Positions 12,850 to 26,130 are shown, counted from the stretch's first letter. The stretch is DNA of 64,000 nt from Lineus longissimus (GCF_910592395.1 NC_088316.1:16430001-16494000), one strand, 5' to 3'. The notes: generated from the letters alone by a model not told the origin. Translations and numbers: made by a program.

Positions 12850-13770
12850 CTACCAGGCCGAATCAGTCCTGGCTGCTCCACCATGTTGACAACATGATGA
12901 GAGTGATGAGACAGTCACAGTCAGGCCGCATCAATCTTCGCTGCACTGCCTAGTTGTTAATATGGCGAGAGAGATGAGACAATCACAGCCAGGCCAAATC
13001 AGTCTCGGCTGCTCTGCCAAGTTGTCTACATGATGAGAGAGATGAGAGACAGTCACAGCCAGGCCAAATCAGTCTTGGCTGCTCTGCCAAGTTGTCTATA
13101 TGGTGAGAGAGATGAGACAGTCACAGCCAGGCGGCATCAGTCTTCGCCGCACTGCCTAGTTGTTAACATGGTGAGAGAGATGAGACAGTCACAGCCAGGC
13201 CAAATTAGTCTTGGCTGCTCTGCCAAGTTGTCAACATGGTGAGAGAGATGAGGAAGTCACAGCCAGGCCGATTCAGTCCTGGCTGCTCCACCGTGTTGAC
13301 AACATGATGCGTGTGATGAGACAGTCACAGCCAGGCCGCATCAATCTTCGCCGCACTGCCTAGTTTTTAATAAGGCAAGAGAGATGAGACAGTCAGAGCC
13401 AGGCCGAATCAGTTCTGGCTGCTCCACCGTGTTGACAATAATTATGGTGAAAGAGATGAGACAGTCACAGCCAGGCCAAATCAGTCTTGACTGCTCTGCT
13501 AAGTTGTCAACATGGTGAGAGAGATGAGGCAGTCACAGCCAGGCCGAATCAGTCCTGGCTGCTCCACCGTGTTGTCAACATGATGAGAGAGATGAGGAAG
13601 TCACAGCCAGGCCGAATCAATCCTGGCTGCTCCACCGTGCTGACAACATGATGAGAGAGGTGAGGAAGTCACAGCCAGGCCGAATCAATCCTGGCTGCTC
13701 CACCGTACTGACAACATGATGCGAGTGATGAGACCGTCACAGCCAGGCTACATCAATCTTCGCCGCATGT
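12850..13770. repeat. 68-bp tandem repeat array, about 13 copies
   Basis: The core GAGAGAGATGAGACAGTCAC followed by AGCCAGGCC recurs with a 68-base period (cores start at 12967, 13035, 13105, 13173, 13241). Units fall into two or three subtypes that differ after AGCCAGGC. The array ends beside an 18-base motif (13773-13790) that appears as its exact reverse complement beside the second array at 24.55 kb. No gene was recognised. Confidence 0.85.
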
Positions 13771-14325
13771 TAGGGCACTAACATTGGAATGGCCAAGACG
13801 GGGTCAGTCGTTCTCCGCGAGAGGGCGTACTTTACAAATTAACGACGATTTCCCTTGCGTTTGGACACTGTCTTGTCGCTGCTTTTCGTGCTTTTGCCGC
13901 GGTTATACTAGCATGAGTAGTTTGTTCCGAAATACTAGCGTTGGGATTGCTGTTCGCCATCATGTAATCGGTAAATATTATTGCTTTACGGTCTGGATGA
14001 TTTAGGGAAAAGTATTGTAGAAGACGAACAAGTTTTTTTCGTTGATTCTGTGAGAAAAAGACGCTTACTCGTAGGCCTACCGCCCGGTACCACAGAGTAC
14101 AGACCATCATTCATGCAATCGATGCATGGCGTGTGTGTCATTGACACTGTGAGTGTGTGCAGACTTAAGACTGCAGTCTAGGCGTTCAGGCTACAGGCTT
14201 CATCATGTCTGTGTATGTGTAAGCCTAGTGTCACTCTCAGCTCAGTCTTACTCTTTCTGTGGAGTGTGCGTCCATCATGATATTGTATTGCCAACACGTC
14301 ATGGAGTGCATACTATATATCGGTA

Positions 14326-14476
14326 CTATAGATCCATGCACTTCATTGGGACCAACGTTTATGAAAACGTCGCGTCTCGTCGAGTTACAGTAATGTAAAA
14401 TGCATGCCCGTGACGTGACGACAGCCAACACTACGTCATGTAAACGTTGTTCCCAATCTAGTGCATGAATCTATAG
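14326..14476. mobile_element. Palindromic MITE family 1, copy 1
   Basis: This is a 151-base inverted-repeat element with ends CTATAGATCCATGCACTT and its complement, and ATTGGGA inside both arms. A second copy of 149 bases lies at 40410-40558 with the same ends. No transposase is encoded. Confidence 0.8.
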
Positions 14477-14513
14477 GCCTAGGTCTATATTATATATCAC
14501 CACTTAGGAAATA

Positions 14514-14970
14514 GACGAATTCGAAGAAGACGGAATCGGTGCCAAAACAAATCGAATGCGCACACTCGGAATACGTCAGAAGGCCTAGTAAGCCGACTTC
14601 GGACAGTGCCTAGAGAGACACGGCGATCCTTTGTTCAAGGGTCAGTGCAAACTTCTTCGAATACGTCTATCAACGTAATGACGTAACTGGTGAAATAACG
14701 AGGCGTAGGCCTAGTGGTGAAACAATATTGCGCAATGTTATTTTGGTAGAAGGTTGTGGCAGTGAAGGGACTGTGTGCATGCACTTGAGGGAGTGTGTTC
14801 ATCCAGATAGGCCTGTTTGAAGAAGAGGAATCGGCTCCAAAACAATTTAAACAATGAGTGCGCACACCCAGAACATGTCACTCGTCAGAAGGCCTTAGCT
14901 GACTTTGGACAATGCCTAGGGACACCACGCTCTGGTCAGCACCAAAACAAACTTCTTTGAATTCGTCTAT
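14514..14970. repeat. Diverged direct duplication
   Basis: A block beginning near 14520 (GGAATCGG, then CCAAAACAA, then GTCAGAAGGCC, then GGACAGTGCCTAG) recurs with changes from about 14816 to 14925, about 300 bases downstream. A third partial motif (CACCAAAACAAACTTCTTTGA) follows near 14938. The region is CpG-rich. Confidence 0.5.
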
Positions 14971-17600
14971 TTATAGGACCTTTGCAGTATTGCCAGATAC
15001 GCCGGCACCACCTAGGGTCGCCAAAACAAACCATGTTTACAATAGATCTTCACAGAAAAGGATGCACATTGGCTCGAGACGACATTCGAAAGTCGGTCAG
15101 CGGGTAGCACGTGTGCACAGCATGATGCACTGTCAAGATTTTTTACAATTTGTAATACAATTTTTTAAAGGATATTTGATTGACGGGGTGCAATAGCATC
15201 GGCCAGCATCACCATGGCAATGACGGCATGAAAGAGGCTTGGCATCTCCAGCACATATCGTTTAAGATATGTTTCAAATCAGTTGCAAAAAATTTTTTCT
15301 ACCACTTACATGTATTTCTTTTTGTTTTGTAAATATGATTGCATCGGGATACCAAATCTTGGTAACTCATGTTTTTTAAATGTGGCATTGCAGGCCCTCC
15401 GTGCCACCCCTGGGGTTTTTAATGCCACTCGTGCCCACACTCAAGTGTTTTGAAGAATGTAAAATCCGTAAGTATTTACTAAAATTTTAATACAGCCTTT
15501 TATTTTACAATAAAATACTGTTACTACTGTTGTCCATTCATGATAAATTATTTGTCCGCATCGTTTTTGGGCTATGGATGATGGAGTGTAAACGCGTGGA
15601 CTGGATGGTCAAACTTTTTCAATACAAATTTTTGATTTAATTGATCTGTCATCGCTTGGAATTGAAAGTCATAGCATCGGTCGTTTTTTAAAAAAAACTG
15701 CTTGTCATTTTTTGGCATGTGATATTTGACCCTTTATGTCCTAACCGGCCGATATCCGGCCACTGATTTTTGTCTAGTTTCTTAGCCTAGCTGCCTGCCA
15801 GTACGTACCTGATCTCAAGCAACACCATCGCCATCATGAAACTTAGGCTGGTTTTCGGGCGGTTTAGGGATATGCAATATACTTGTTTTCATCCGTTTGA
15901 TGAAATAATACTAGTGAAATTAATAAGCTGTCTTGTACATGGGGGGGGGGGGGCATTTGGAGGTCGTTTGGGGTGAAAATTGCTGAAATACTGGGAAACA
16001 CTAAAAAAATTCAAGGATTTAAAGAGTTAAAACAGAATAAAAATATTTTTTTCATCTGACTCTGAGTTGGGCTTTGTGCTGGGTCAAACTTCTTTTCTGA
16101 AAATTCCTACATGTATGATGAAGTTCAACTTCATACACAAGCTCAGCTCCTGCATCATTCAGTCCATAAAGCTTTTTACTTCTCGTGCTACAGGTATGTA
16201 AAGGCAAAAAAGGTTTGACTGTCATTGTCTGCACTTAGACAGCCGCAGAAACGTTTCTTATGTCTTTATGATGAATATGATTGTCGAAATGTTTTCAAAG
16301 GATTCAAATTGTTATTTTTTTGCAGAGTGTGTGATAAACATGTGTAAAGAAACCTTTCGTAAGAAGCCAGAAGAGCTTTACAACAATCTTGGACTGGGAG
16401 GTAAGAAACATGCAATTTTTAAATTGCCTTTTAACAATTCATGTCTTCTCCATCAGTTCATCTTCCGACTTCGTCATGGACAATTTGCACAGCAAACAGC
16501 AAATGTTATGTTATTTCAGATGGAGGCCATCATAAACTTCTTGTAGGATGAGTTGCCGCAGACAGAGATGAAAACCATGATGAATGTCCGTGAGCCAGAG
16601 GTGGGTCTGAAATTTGACAAATGGTCAGCCTTATTGATGGTATCTCTCCATGAAAGTACAGCACATGACAGGCGAGAAACTTGAAGCGAATTGGGTTAAA
16701 CTGACCGGCTGCAACCAAATACAGTGCCTAGAGATGATTTTGAATCACTTCATGCATTATCCTGTGGATAGTCATGAAACAATAAAAGACCTACGTACAG
16801 AGATGGGTACATTTTCAGGCATATGGAATAATTTGTGCTCAGAGGAACGCAGTGGCACAACGTTTGAGCATCAACATTGTGATCGGGAGGTCCTGGCTTC
16901 GATACCCGGCATGTGCCACGTTGTAACTCTTACCTTCTGGATAGGCTGGGTAATGAAAGCTCTTTTAAAGCGCCATATAAAACTCCTTGTTATTGTCGTT
17001 ATTTGGGCTGATTTTGTTGGGAAACACGAAAATATGTCACTTGATTGTCCACTGCATTCTTATTATACACTTAATTTGTTATCAAAGTAAAGCATTATCA
17101 TCACATCATAGATGAAATTTTATAATTTGATTTTCCAGGCTATGATTTGTTTAGTACAACAATGCGAGGGACTTAACAAAATTGAGGCGGAAATATTCTT
17201 GAGGCAGTGTCGGTGCATGGAAGAAACGGAAACATTGGATTAAGGATTTATTTCATAGTGAATTACACAGTCACAAATGGATTACACACGTTCTGGATTA
17301 GACTAGTTTCTGCTGCAACTGACATTTTTGCAGGTGCCCACTCGTAGGCGATTCCTTGATGTCTTCCTTGGATTTTACATGATATTATGTCATTTTCGCC
17401 AACATCGGGTTTTGGCGCCAAGACGTTTGTTCCTAGAACAGTTGATTTAAATGCCGAATGTGGTCAGTTTTAATTTATATCGCAGGTGTCTACTCAAACA
17501 ATTTTAGATGCTTTCTGCTGAATCTTCTACTACTACTGTTTTTACTGAGGTTTCATCGATGTTTTTGGGTGGAGTGTGACTCTAAACTAATAGGCAGCTT
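14971..17600. other. Intergenic region with possible orphan exon fragments
   Basis: No complete gene was recognised. Two short open segments have exon-like borders: 16326-16401 (long T tract then GCAG; donor GTAAGA), and 16549-16602 (TTGTAG; donor GTGGGT). The first reads INMCKETFRKKPEELYNNLG and the second DELPQTEMKTMMNVREPE. Their phases do not agree with one another and no family was recognised, so they may be remnants of a transposon or pseudogene. A G run of 13 lies at 15941-15953. Confidence 0.25.
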
Positions 17601-17602
17601 GT

Positions 17603-17644
17603 TATGCCCCCGCCAATGCGTAAAGCATTGCGGAGGCATTATGT
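17603..17644. repeat. Short near-palindrome (dispersed-repeat head)
   Basis: TGCCCCCGCCAATGC and GCATTGCGGAGGCA face each other around a five-base loop. The layout looks like the end of a common dispersed repeat of marine invertebrates; only one copy is present in this window. Confidence 0.4.
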
Positions 17645-18325
17645 TTTACCAATGTCCGTCAGCCGGTAGGCGTCAGGCGTCTGTAAACTTTTCGTTTCCT
17701 CTCATTTTAACAAGAACGCTTTGAGTAATAACCATGTAACTTTTTGTGTGGGTAGAAAAAGATAACGTGTACAGCGGGCATTACAGACCAATAACTCTTT
17801 CACGATGTCAACTAAACCTAGTCAGCTATTACACCAGCTGCCCGGGGTTGTCTGAAAAACACTTCACTTTCCTAATACACCAACTCAATGTGCTCACCGG
17901 GGCATACGCCCTGCGTTGCTCTTGTTATTGCAGTATTTTTGTTCTTCCTCTGGTTCACCTTTAAACTATTTTTCCAATCTCCAATCATGTTTGATGCTTT
18001 AGCCATTTTGTTTCAGCTCTTAGATAGTAGAAAAACGTGTTATTCATTATTTCTGGTAGCACAAGTCCTGGCACGAAATACCTTTCCCGTCATAATATCA
18101 GTACCAAGACGTCACAGGGTAGGTCCTAACTCCAGGAAACGCCTTACTCGTGCACTGTTCCACGTGAAAAGGGTCACTGCTTGGAGAGCTAAATGGGTCA
18201 ACATCAGAAAAGCGCGATAATTCAGTCTTTGGAATTTTTTCTTTTTTTGTGCAATTTGTTGATGGAAACTACTTATGTAGAACAGGAGGTGACTGGGCAG
18301 CGGACAGCTGGGTAATATTGCCCTT

Positions 18326-18408
18326 AACCCCTCGCCTCCCTAGAGGGGTCGATATATCGTCCCTGTATTTTGTCTCGCGTAGGCGGTACGATATATCGTC
18401 CCTATACT
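18326..18408. repeat. Direct repeat of a palindromic octamer
   Basis: CGATATATCGTCCCT occurs at about 18349 and 18390, each copy containing the self-complementary CGATATATCG. The surrounding 1.5 kb shows no gene. Confidence 0.5.
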
Positions 18409-18599
18409 AATGCTTTAGTATAGAACTCTCGGTACACGTTAGACTCTATTGTACAGTGTATTCGTGTCCCTGGTGATCTGCAGAAAACTAGATTTAGTTT
18501 CATTCATAGTTTACAGAGGGCGCTGCAGTTTGATTGGCGCTTGTGCAGCGTCACAGTACAAGAACTGATTAGCATATAAATTAATATTATGTTGTATTA

Positions 18600-18800
18600 T
18601 TCGATCAATCAGTAATAGACAATAGTCAATCAAAGGTTATCAATCAAGTTACGTTGATCATTAACAGGTTGTAACTGCATCAATTACAGTTCCATATACT
18701 TTGTTCAAATCAGAAAAATCAATCAATTAGAGCAAAATCAATCAAAAAATATTGATTATTACTGATTATTGATTACCTCTTACCTAATTGATACCCAGAA
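18600..18800. repeat. TTGATTA/ATCAATCAA-rich low-complexity stretch
   Basis: Many overlapping copies of ATCAATCA and TGATTATTGATTA occur in both orientations. It is AT-rich and non-coding. Confidence 0.5.
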
Positions 18801-18865
18801 ACAACGCCAATTGATAGCCAAGGTAATCAGCTTTACGAAAATGTATGGTTTTATTAGTCGTACTT

Positions 18866-19284
18866 CCACCTATCAAATCCCCGTGTCTTTTGCGCTTACA
18901 CCTATGAATTGTCGTGTCTAAATAGACCCGTGTGTCAAATCCCCGTGTCTATTAGCCCCATCGAGCTTGATGCGGCCAATCGGGGGCTAATTTAGACCCG
19001 TGTTCAACACTGGTTTTTGATAGGTGGAATCTGAATAGACACAGCAATTGCAAGTTCTAAGATCCGGCGACAGATGGCGCGGTGTAGTTGCCTCGGTATT
19101 GCGCATGCGAAATTCCCCTCCAACGGGAAAGAAACACAGGAGAGCTCCCTACCTACAGCGCATCTGTCGCCGGGGCTATTAATCATTATCTAACACAACT
19201 GATAGGTGTGAGTGCGCCGCGGGTTTTTTGACACACGGCGAAGACACGGGTCTTGAAAAAACACGGGGTTTTATCATAGGTGTT
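18866..19284. mobile_element. Nested inverted-repeat elements
   Basis: The outer ends are CACCTATCAAATCCCCGTGT (about 18868) and the complement of CACCTATGATAAAACCCCGT (about 19260-19282). Further copies of CACCTAT and CCCCGTGTC lie inside in both orientations. A second inverted pair, CCGGCGACAGATGGCGC (about 19063) and GCGCATCTGTCGCCGG (about 19158), lies within the first, suggesting one palindromic element inserted in another. Confidence 0.6.
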
Positions 19285-21629
19285 CTGTAGGGACTGTATA
19301 TTGATATAACTCCTCAACCTCTTAAACAAAACAACGTTTATTTCTCCTTGCTTGCTACAAAATCAATCAAACTTTACAAATGTTCATCGCACGGAGACAA
19401 GACCACAATTGATTTTTTAAGCCTTTTAGCAGTTAAATTGTCAATGTTTGACCACGACGCATCAAAGAATGCGTCAAGTAGTGAAACTGAAATTCGGATA
19501 TGATATACGGGTTAGTCTTGCGAGTAACTGGTGCGATGGAAATTGGTGATTGACCACGGAAATTTTTTTTTAATCGACAAATTAGACAGACTTTGATATT
19601 TCCACTCTTTTCAGCCAACTGGCAGGAAAAACTCAAAACACGAAATTAATTTTTTCATCAAATAATTTCTTTATATCTGTAGACTTGCCACAACAAATAT
19701 TTTTTCAATACCTCTCCAAATATGTACTTGAGAGTAAAAAACATGCACTCGTCTAATTGATAGGCCTCGACCCTCCAACCTATGAATATTCATTAGTGGT
19801 CTTGTCTCCCACGTGCTCTCATGGGTGGGCGCAGACATCTTAAACTCCTTGCCATTACTCGTTGTTGTCGTCGTTACACATACAACCGTCTCAACCAAAT
19901 ACACAGCAATAGGTGGACCTATGAGTTATAAATCAAGGATATGCATAAATCATGCGTAATGAAGGAGGTACAATATTTAAAAGTATTTTTACGTTATTTT
20001 GCATAAAACTGGTAAAAAATCTCAGTACATCGCGTTACATAGGCCTCAGGAGCCAAAGGGTTAATAATGCCTAAGGTCCTTTAATAATTTTGGTACCAAA
20101 CCAAGTGCTTGAAGTGGTTGGAATACCATAACCTATGCAGACACGTGAGGGCCATTTACACGGAACCAGTGATCTTGACCGATCCAGATCATTCTAGATT
20201 GGTTTGCTGCGTTTATCCTCTTGACTCCCAAAACTTGAAAATCACGGGATCCCAGGGTGGTCACTTGGTTGCGAAATTGGGTCTGACGTTCACGATGTAT
20301 GGCGCCCGCATACAACAACCAAAGTCCGGTGACGAGGCACCATCTACCATGGCATGCTCTAACTGACCCTACTGTACATCAAACACACTAAAACCAGCAG
20401 TAAAATAGCATCCCAGCTCAAGGGAATAAAAATATTACTGAGACCGACCTGTCGGTCGTTGGGAAAAAAACATTATTTCAAAATGACTGACTGGTCGGTC
20501 ACCGGGATTCAAGAGGTTGACTGCGCACCATTGGTCATTCGCAAGAAACACAATGTTTAAGTTTTGAATATAAAGTTAAAATAAAAGATTGAGGTGTGTC
20601 GTGTAATCAAGCAATGTGCGTATTCATTTACGCGACACTCATTAATCATCTTCTGTAATAATTTGTTTGAGTAATCTTGGAAAGTTTTGAAAAATGGCGT
20701 CCATTACATTTACATTCTTCGCTCGTGCCTCATCTCAACTAGAGCCCTTTGACGAGAGATAATGGCTTTTTCTGGCATTTATCTGAAAAACTTGACTTTC
20801 CTGAGAAACATGACAGTGCCCAAGTTGTAGGGTAATTACACATTTCTTCAAGTCCCAAGATAACATTCATTGAGTTAAGTTGAAATCAGCATGACAGTGA
20901 ACTGAATGGCTGCAAGAATTTCCAGCAAGTACTTGTACCGGTAATATTTTTGTCTGACAACAACCGTTTTTGGGCCTTTTGAGCTTATTATATATGAGAG
21001 TAGTAGACAGATCAAGTTGTTTGAAATGACTGACATAATTTTAAAAGCCCTTGTCCTGCAATTGCCACCGTGGTAATGTACCTAAAGTGCCCCAGCCACA
21101 TATGTACAAATGATAATCATGTTTGGCAAAATGAAATGTGTGGTGAATATTGAAAGTTCAAGTGTGAACACATTATGTAAAAGTGTGGAATTACACAGCG
21201 AGAACTGTATAATCCCAGTAAATGATTTTTATACATATTGAAGTCATGAAGACTGTGAGTGTGAATTTTATCCTGATACTTAAAGGCAGAAAGGGAATTG
21301 AAGATAGTGACAAAAATGGTATTTTTTCCTAATGTTAAGTCGGGATCGTGGGATTATTGATTTCTGCCCGTTTCTAGTATTGTGAGGATGTATTTGGTCA
21401 TTTGTTTTGATGCATGAATGAAGTAACCCAGATCGCAATTATTGAAAAATTTGTGTAGAAACTTCATTTGTAGTAGAGTGTGTATATCTGTTACTTCTAA
21501 TGATTTTAAAGTCTTGAATAAGGGTTTGGTGTGGGCAATGAGCAGAGTAGATAATAATAATTAAATGACCTGAAATCTATCGCCTTGTCTTTTATCTTTT
21601 TCACTAGGCTAAAGTTCATTTCTGTGACT
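19285..21629. other. Intergenic, no gene recognised
   Basis: No exon chain or family similarity was found. The longest open frame (20109-20366) lacks splice context and recognisable domains. GACCGACCTGTCGGTC near 20443 and TGACTGGTCGGTCA near 20488 are short palindromic motifs. Confidence 0.35.
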
Positions 21630-23125
21630 CTTCTTTGTATCACGGTGACATCTCTGTGAGACCACCTTGTTGTCTGTTAAAGACTGCACACCAAGACATG
21701 GCTCCATAAGCAATATCTCTTTGAGAACATCTTGGTGTCCGATTAGGACTGCACACCGAAGACTTCCCTCCATAAGGAACGCTCTAGACTCTACGAGAAA
21801 ATATTGTTGACCGATTGGGACACCACACTGAAGACATGCCTACATACCTTTGAGACCACACCGAACACATCCATTTGAGACCCCCTTTTTGTCTGATCAG
21901 GACAGCACACCATAGTCTCCATAAGTGACATCTCAATGAGACCACCTTGTTGTCTGTTCGGTGCAGCACGCACACTGAAGATATGCGTCCATAAAGGACA
22001 TCTCTATGAGACCATCTTGTCTGATTGGACAAGACAAGTCTCCAAGAGTGACATCTGTATGAGGACACCTTGTTGGCTGATTGTGACAGCACATTGAAGA
22101 CTTGTCTCCGTAAAAGACATCCATTCGAGAGTAAACTGAAGACTTGCATCAAAAAGGGACATGTCTTTGAGACCATCTAGTTGTCTGATTGAGACGAGAC
22201 ATGTCTTCATAAGTGACGTATGTATGAGGACACCTTGTTGGCTGATTGTGACAGCACATTGAAGACCTGTCTCTATAAGTGGCATCCCTTCGACAACTCA
22301 CTGAAGACTTGCCTCAAAAAGGGACACGTCTTTGAGACCATCTAGTTGTCTGATTGAGACAAGACATGTCTCCATAAGTGACATATGTATGAGGACACCT
22401 TGCTGGCTGATTGTGACAGCACATTGAAGACTTGTCTCCATAAAAGACATCCATTCGAGAGCCCACTGAAGACTTGCATCAAAAAGGGACATGTCTTTGA
22501 GACCATCTAGTTGTCTGATTGAGACAAGACATGTCTTCATAAGTGACATATGTATGAGGACACCTTGTTGGCTGATTGTGACAGCACATTGAAGACTTGT
22601 CTCTATAAGTGGCATCCCTTCGACAGCACAATAAAGACTTGCCTCAAAAAGGGACATGTCTTTGAGACCATCTAGTTGTCTGGTTGAGACAAGACATGTC
22701 TCCATAAGTGACATATGTACGCGGACACCTTGTAGGCTGATTGTGACAGCACATTGAAGACCTGTCTCTAGTGGCATCCCTTCGCGAGCACACTGAAAAC
22801 TTGCCTCCAAAAGGGACATCTTGTTGATACCATCTTGTATTCTGATTGAGACAAGACTATGTTTCCATAAGTGACATCTATATGAGGACACCTTGCTGAT
22901 TGGGGCAGCACATCGAAGACTTGCCTCCAAAAGGGAATCTCTTTATGACAATCTTGTCTGATTGAGACAAGACAGTCATGTGTCAATAAGTGACACCTCC
23001 ATGCGACATTTTGTTGGGGAGGGCACACTGAATACTTGTCTCTATAAATATCATCTCTATGAGACTATCTTGTTGATTGATTGGGACAGCACACTGAAGA
23101 CTTGTCTCCATCAGGAATATAAGAG
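21630..23125. repeat. Minisatellite with about 165-bp higher-order period
   Basis: Degenerate units contain GACATCT, GAGACCA, TTGTCTGATTG and GACAAGACATGTCT. The phrase GGCTGATTGTGACAGCACAT recurs at about 22075, 22238, 22405, 22570 and 22735, a spacing near 165 bases that equals two basic units. Because 165 is a multiple of three, long repetitive open frames appear on the minus strand; they are probably not genes. Confidence 0.85.
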
Positions 23126-24553
23126 AAAAGAGGCGGCGGAAGGGGCTCTTTAGATAATGGCTGAAATTACAGCTAAAATCATTACGAATGTTTTCATTTC
23201 ATCATATTTTGTTGGTAGGGCATAGATCTCAACATTATTTAGCATTCCGTGCAAATCGACTACGTTTGTAGGGTTCAAATGGACCCTTTCAATATTGGAC
23301 GGGGTACTTTTTGGGGCTATTTTAAAAAAAATTCAATTAAAAAACAAATTTACCGTGCGATGGACATATATACCAGCTTTATATGAATAAATGATTGTTC
23401 CAGATCATTTCCACCAAAAAAAGTATATTTGCCATATTCGACTGATAAATCAGGTACTAAGGGTTGGGGTCTATAAGGATTTTCAGTTAAAGTCAACCAA
23501 AAAACCTAAAATTATGAATTATAGTTTTTTTTATCTGTTTTTGGTATGAGGGGATTACAAATGATGAAACGGACTAAAAGTAAGTTGTTCAGTGTGAATT
23601 ACAGAAAATATAAGGGTTAGATCGGTCAAAAAGGGCCAAAATAAGACCTAATGCAATACGCCTAAGAATTGCCTAAAATCACCTCATCCACTGGGACAAT
23701 TTCCTGATATATTCCCAATTCTGCACAGATCTAATTCAAGACCAACGGTCTTTTACATTTTTCTCGGTTGTTGGTGGTGCCGAACGAGTTGAAAATGCCA
23801 TTTTCTGAAGGACAGTCACAATTTTGTCTTCCACATCATTTGTTTTTGTTAAAAAATAACTCATTCAAACCAGTTTTCCATGCATAAAGGAACACTACAT
23901 ATCTCCTTTGTAACAGAAAAACAATAGACCTTGGGATAAATCACAAATGAAATCAGAGAAAGTGTTAAAACAGACAAGGAGGAAGGATGTGACAAAGTTA
24001 AAGTGTCCTTAGCTTAAGTGACTTTATATCATATGAACAAACTTTTATTTCAATATAAAGCCATGTTTCATGTAATATTATTATATTTCCTACCTTTACC
24101 GAACCATCAATGCAGTTTTTGAGCAACTGGTGAGGTTATCAGGGTTAGGGTTAGTGTTGGAACACACAAAATTCACAATAGTCAATACACAGTCACAACA
24201 CAGAAAAGTGGGCGTGATCAGGGCAGCACCGTGATTCTAACATTTTCTGCTCGTTAAATCAGACATTCTCGGATTTCTACTAGTTAGCCCAAGACATTGC
24301 GATGATGTAGGCTCTGGTCAAGGTTTAATATCGATTGATGCAAATTTTATGTTATGTTTTGTCTTGTTTTCATGTTCAATCTCCCTCTTTTGAAAAAGCC
24401 GGCTGACATGTCATGTCTGTGTTTATACACGTGCATTTATTTACACCTTAAATACACAGTCTCAGGGCAGCTAGTGCGCGCGCAGCTAACGCGCGCACAT
24501 GAGCCTGCGGCGCCTAACGGCCAACCCTAAAACCAACTACTGCTTTTAGCGTT
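23126..24553. other. Intergenic, AT-rich, nothing recognised
   Basis: No gene or clear repeat family was seen. The stretch is AT-rich with scattered poly-A and poly-T tracts. Confidence 0.35.
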
Positions 24554-24835
24554 ATTCCAATGTTAGTGCCCTCACAGCCGCACTGTCTAGTTGTTAATAT
24601 GGCGAGAGAGATGAGACAGTCACAGCCAGGCCGAATCAGTTCTGGCTGCTCCACCGTGTTGACAATAATTATGGTGAGAGAGATGAGACAGTCACAGCCA
24701 GGCCAAATCAGTCTTGGCTGCTCTGCCAAGTTGTCAACATGGTGAGAGAGATGAGGAAGTCACAGCCAGGCCGAATCAGTCCTGGCTGCTCCACCGTGTT
24801 GACAACATGATGAGAGAGATGAGGAAGTCACAATT
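24554..24835. repeat. 68-bp tandem repeat, second locus, about 4 copies
   Basis: The same GAGAGAGATGAGACAGTCAC and AGCCAGGCC units are present as at 12.85-13.77 kb, in the same orientation. The left border motif (24554-24571) is the exact reverse complement of the right border motif of the first array. Confidence 0.8.
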
Positions 24836-26130
24836 GTGTATTCCGATTGTTAGGCAGTCTTGGGCCAGCCCAGATAAGTCTGCATGCAATTAACTGTACT
24901 GGAACTGGGCTGGCAAGCATTGACAGTGGACTTGCAATCACTGGTTGTGCCTTGGCCGGCCAGGCCTTCACCAGTCCTCGATACAATGCTATTCCACTCT
25001 TGTACGAGGGCTGGGCCAGGTCACTAATTGTGCTAGCTGGGCTATATTAGGTGGCGAGGGTCGTGTTCTTCAGTACTGTAATAACTTTGGTTATTGAGTC
25101 AGCAACACTACTGGGATTTTGATCATGAAAATCGGAGAGATTTGTATGTGTCAAATTGACCAACTTATGTCTGTTAGTCACACACTTGCCGAAGACAGTC
25201 ACAACCCTGGAGGAGACACTACTACTCAAAGTCAGCAAGTAGGATCTGATATCTGGAACCAGTCAACACTCACTATAAGAACATGTACATGGTCGATCGA
25301 ATTCTCCGTCTCATCCTAGAATCGTGCAATGTAGATCTGACACAATGAACAGCTCGACCCTGATATACAGAGAAGACAGTTATAATGATGTCTTCTTCAG
25401 ATTGAGCCTTGTGTGTTTGAAAGATTCTTGTGTTTATTGGTAACTCTGTCTCCCACCTTCCCGACATTATTGTGTTATAGCCTGACTAGCATTGTGACAA
25501 TTTGGTAACAACCTGGCTTACCTGAGTGTGAGACATCTCGACATGACCACAGAGAAGACAGTTCATAGCCTTGCTGCCACAGAGACAATGTTAACATCTG
25601 GCCTGTCTGAAAGTATAAGACATCCCGACCAGGCCACGCAAGTTCACAACCTAGCTGTCACAGATACATTTACAACCTGCCCCAACTAAGGTAAGCAACT
25701 TGACCCAGCTAATGAGCTAGGTTAGGGCTGGAGAAGCGAACAGCGATTTCCTCAGCATGACTGTAGATGTAACCATTAATAATCAGACAAGACTGATTTA
25801 ACGAGTCTTCACTCCATATCACTGTCCTTTTGGACCGCAGTACGAAAAAATACTGAGCCGATTTCTTCAAAGTTTTTTTTAAAAAGATGGACGCTTATGA
25901 TTGATGTCTAGATGCCAAAATAACTCCTAAAATAATTCCCAGATCTCACTCATAATATGACTGCAAGAGAAGATAGACTTGCCCAGGATCAGTCACACTC
26001 CATTGATGACCGACGAATGATAAATAATGAAAGACAAGTGACCTGCCAAAGATCACACAGCAGATGACCAAACGATTCCTTCTTTGTAGATTTGAGAACC
26101 CCTGAAAGCACATCTACTTTGTCACTGGTA
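24836..26130. other. Intergenic, no gene recognised
   Basis: No exon chain was found. Short stretches repeat GACATC and CACAGAGA phrases. This is the upstream flank of MGAT4. Confidence 0.3.

Noticed and set aside
13030-13242. Open frame through the 68-bp array
   Set aside because: Tandem repeat sequence with no conserved protein features.
12850-13770. Regularly spaced repeats resembling a CRISPR array
   Set aside because: The units are contiguous tandem copies without unique spacers, and the DNA is eukaryotic.
17888-18220. 110-codon hydrophobic open frame
   Set aside because: No family similarity, no exon borders, and it lies in a repeat-rich stretch.
20109-20366. 85-codon open frame
   Set aside because: No recognisable domain or splice context; likely random in GC-richer DNA.
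22298-22930. 210-codon open frame on the minus strand with 55-residue repeats
   Set aside because: It lies entirely in a minisatellite whose period is divisible by three; sister frames overlap it, and there is no splice or promoter context.
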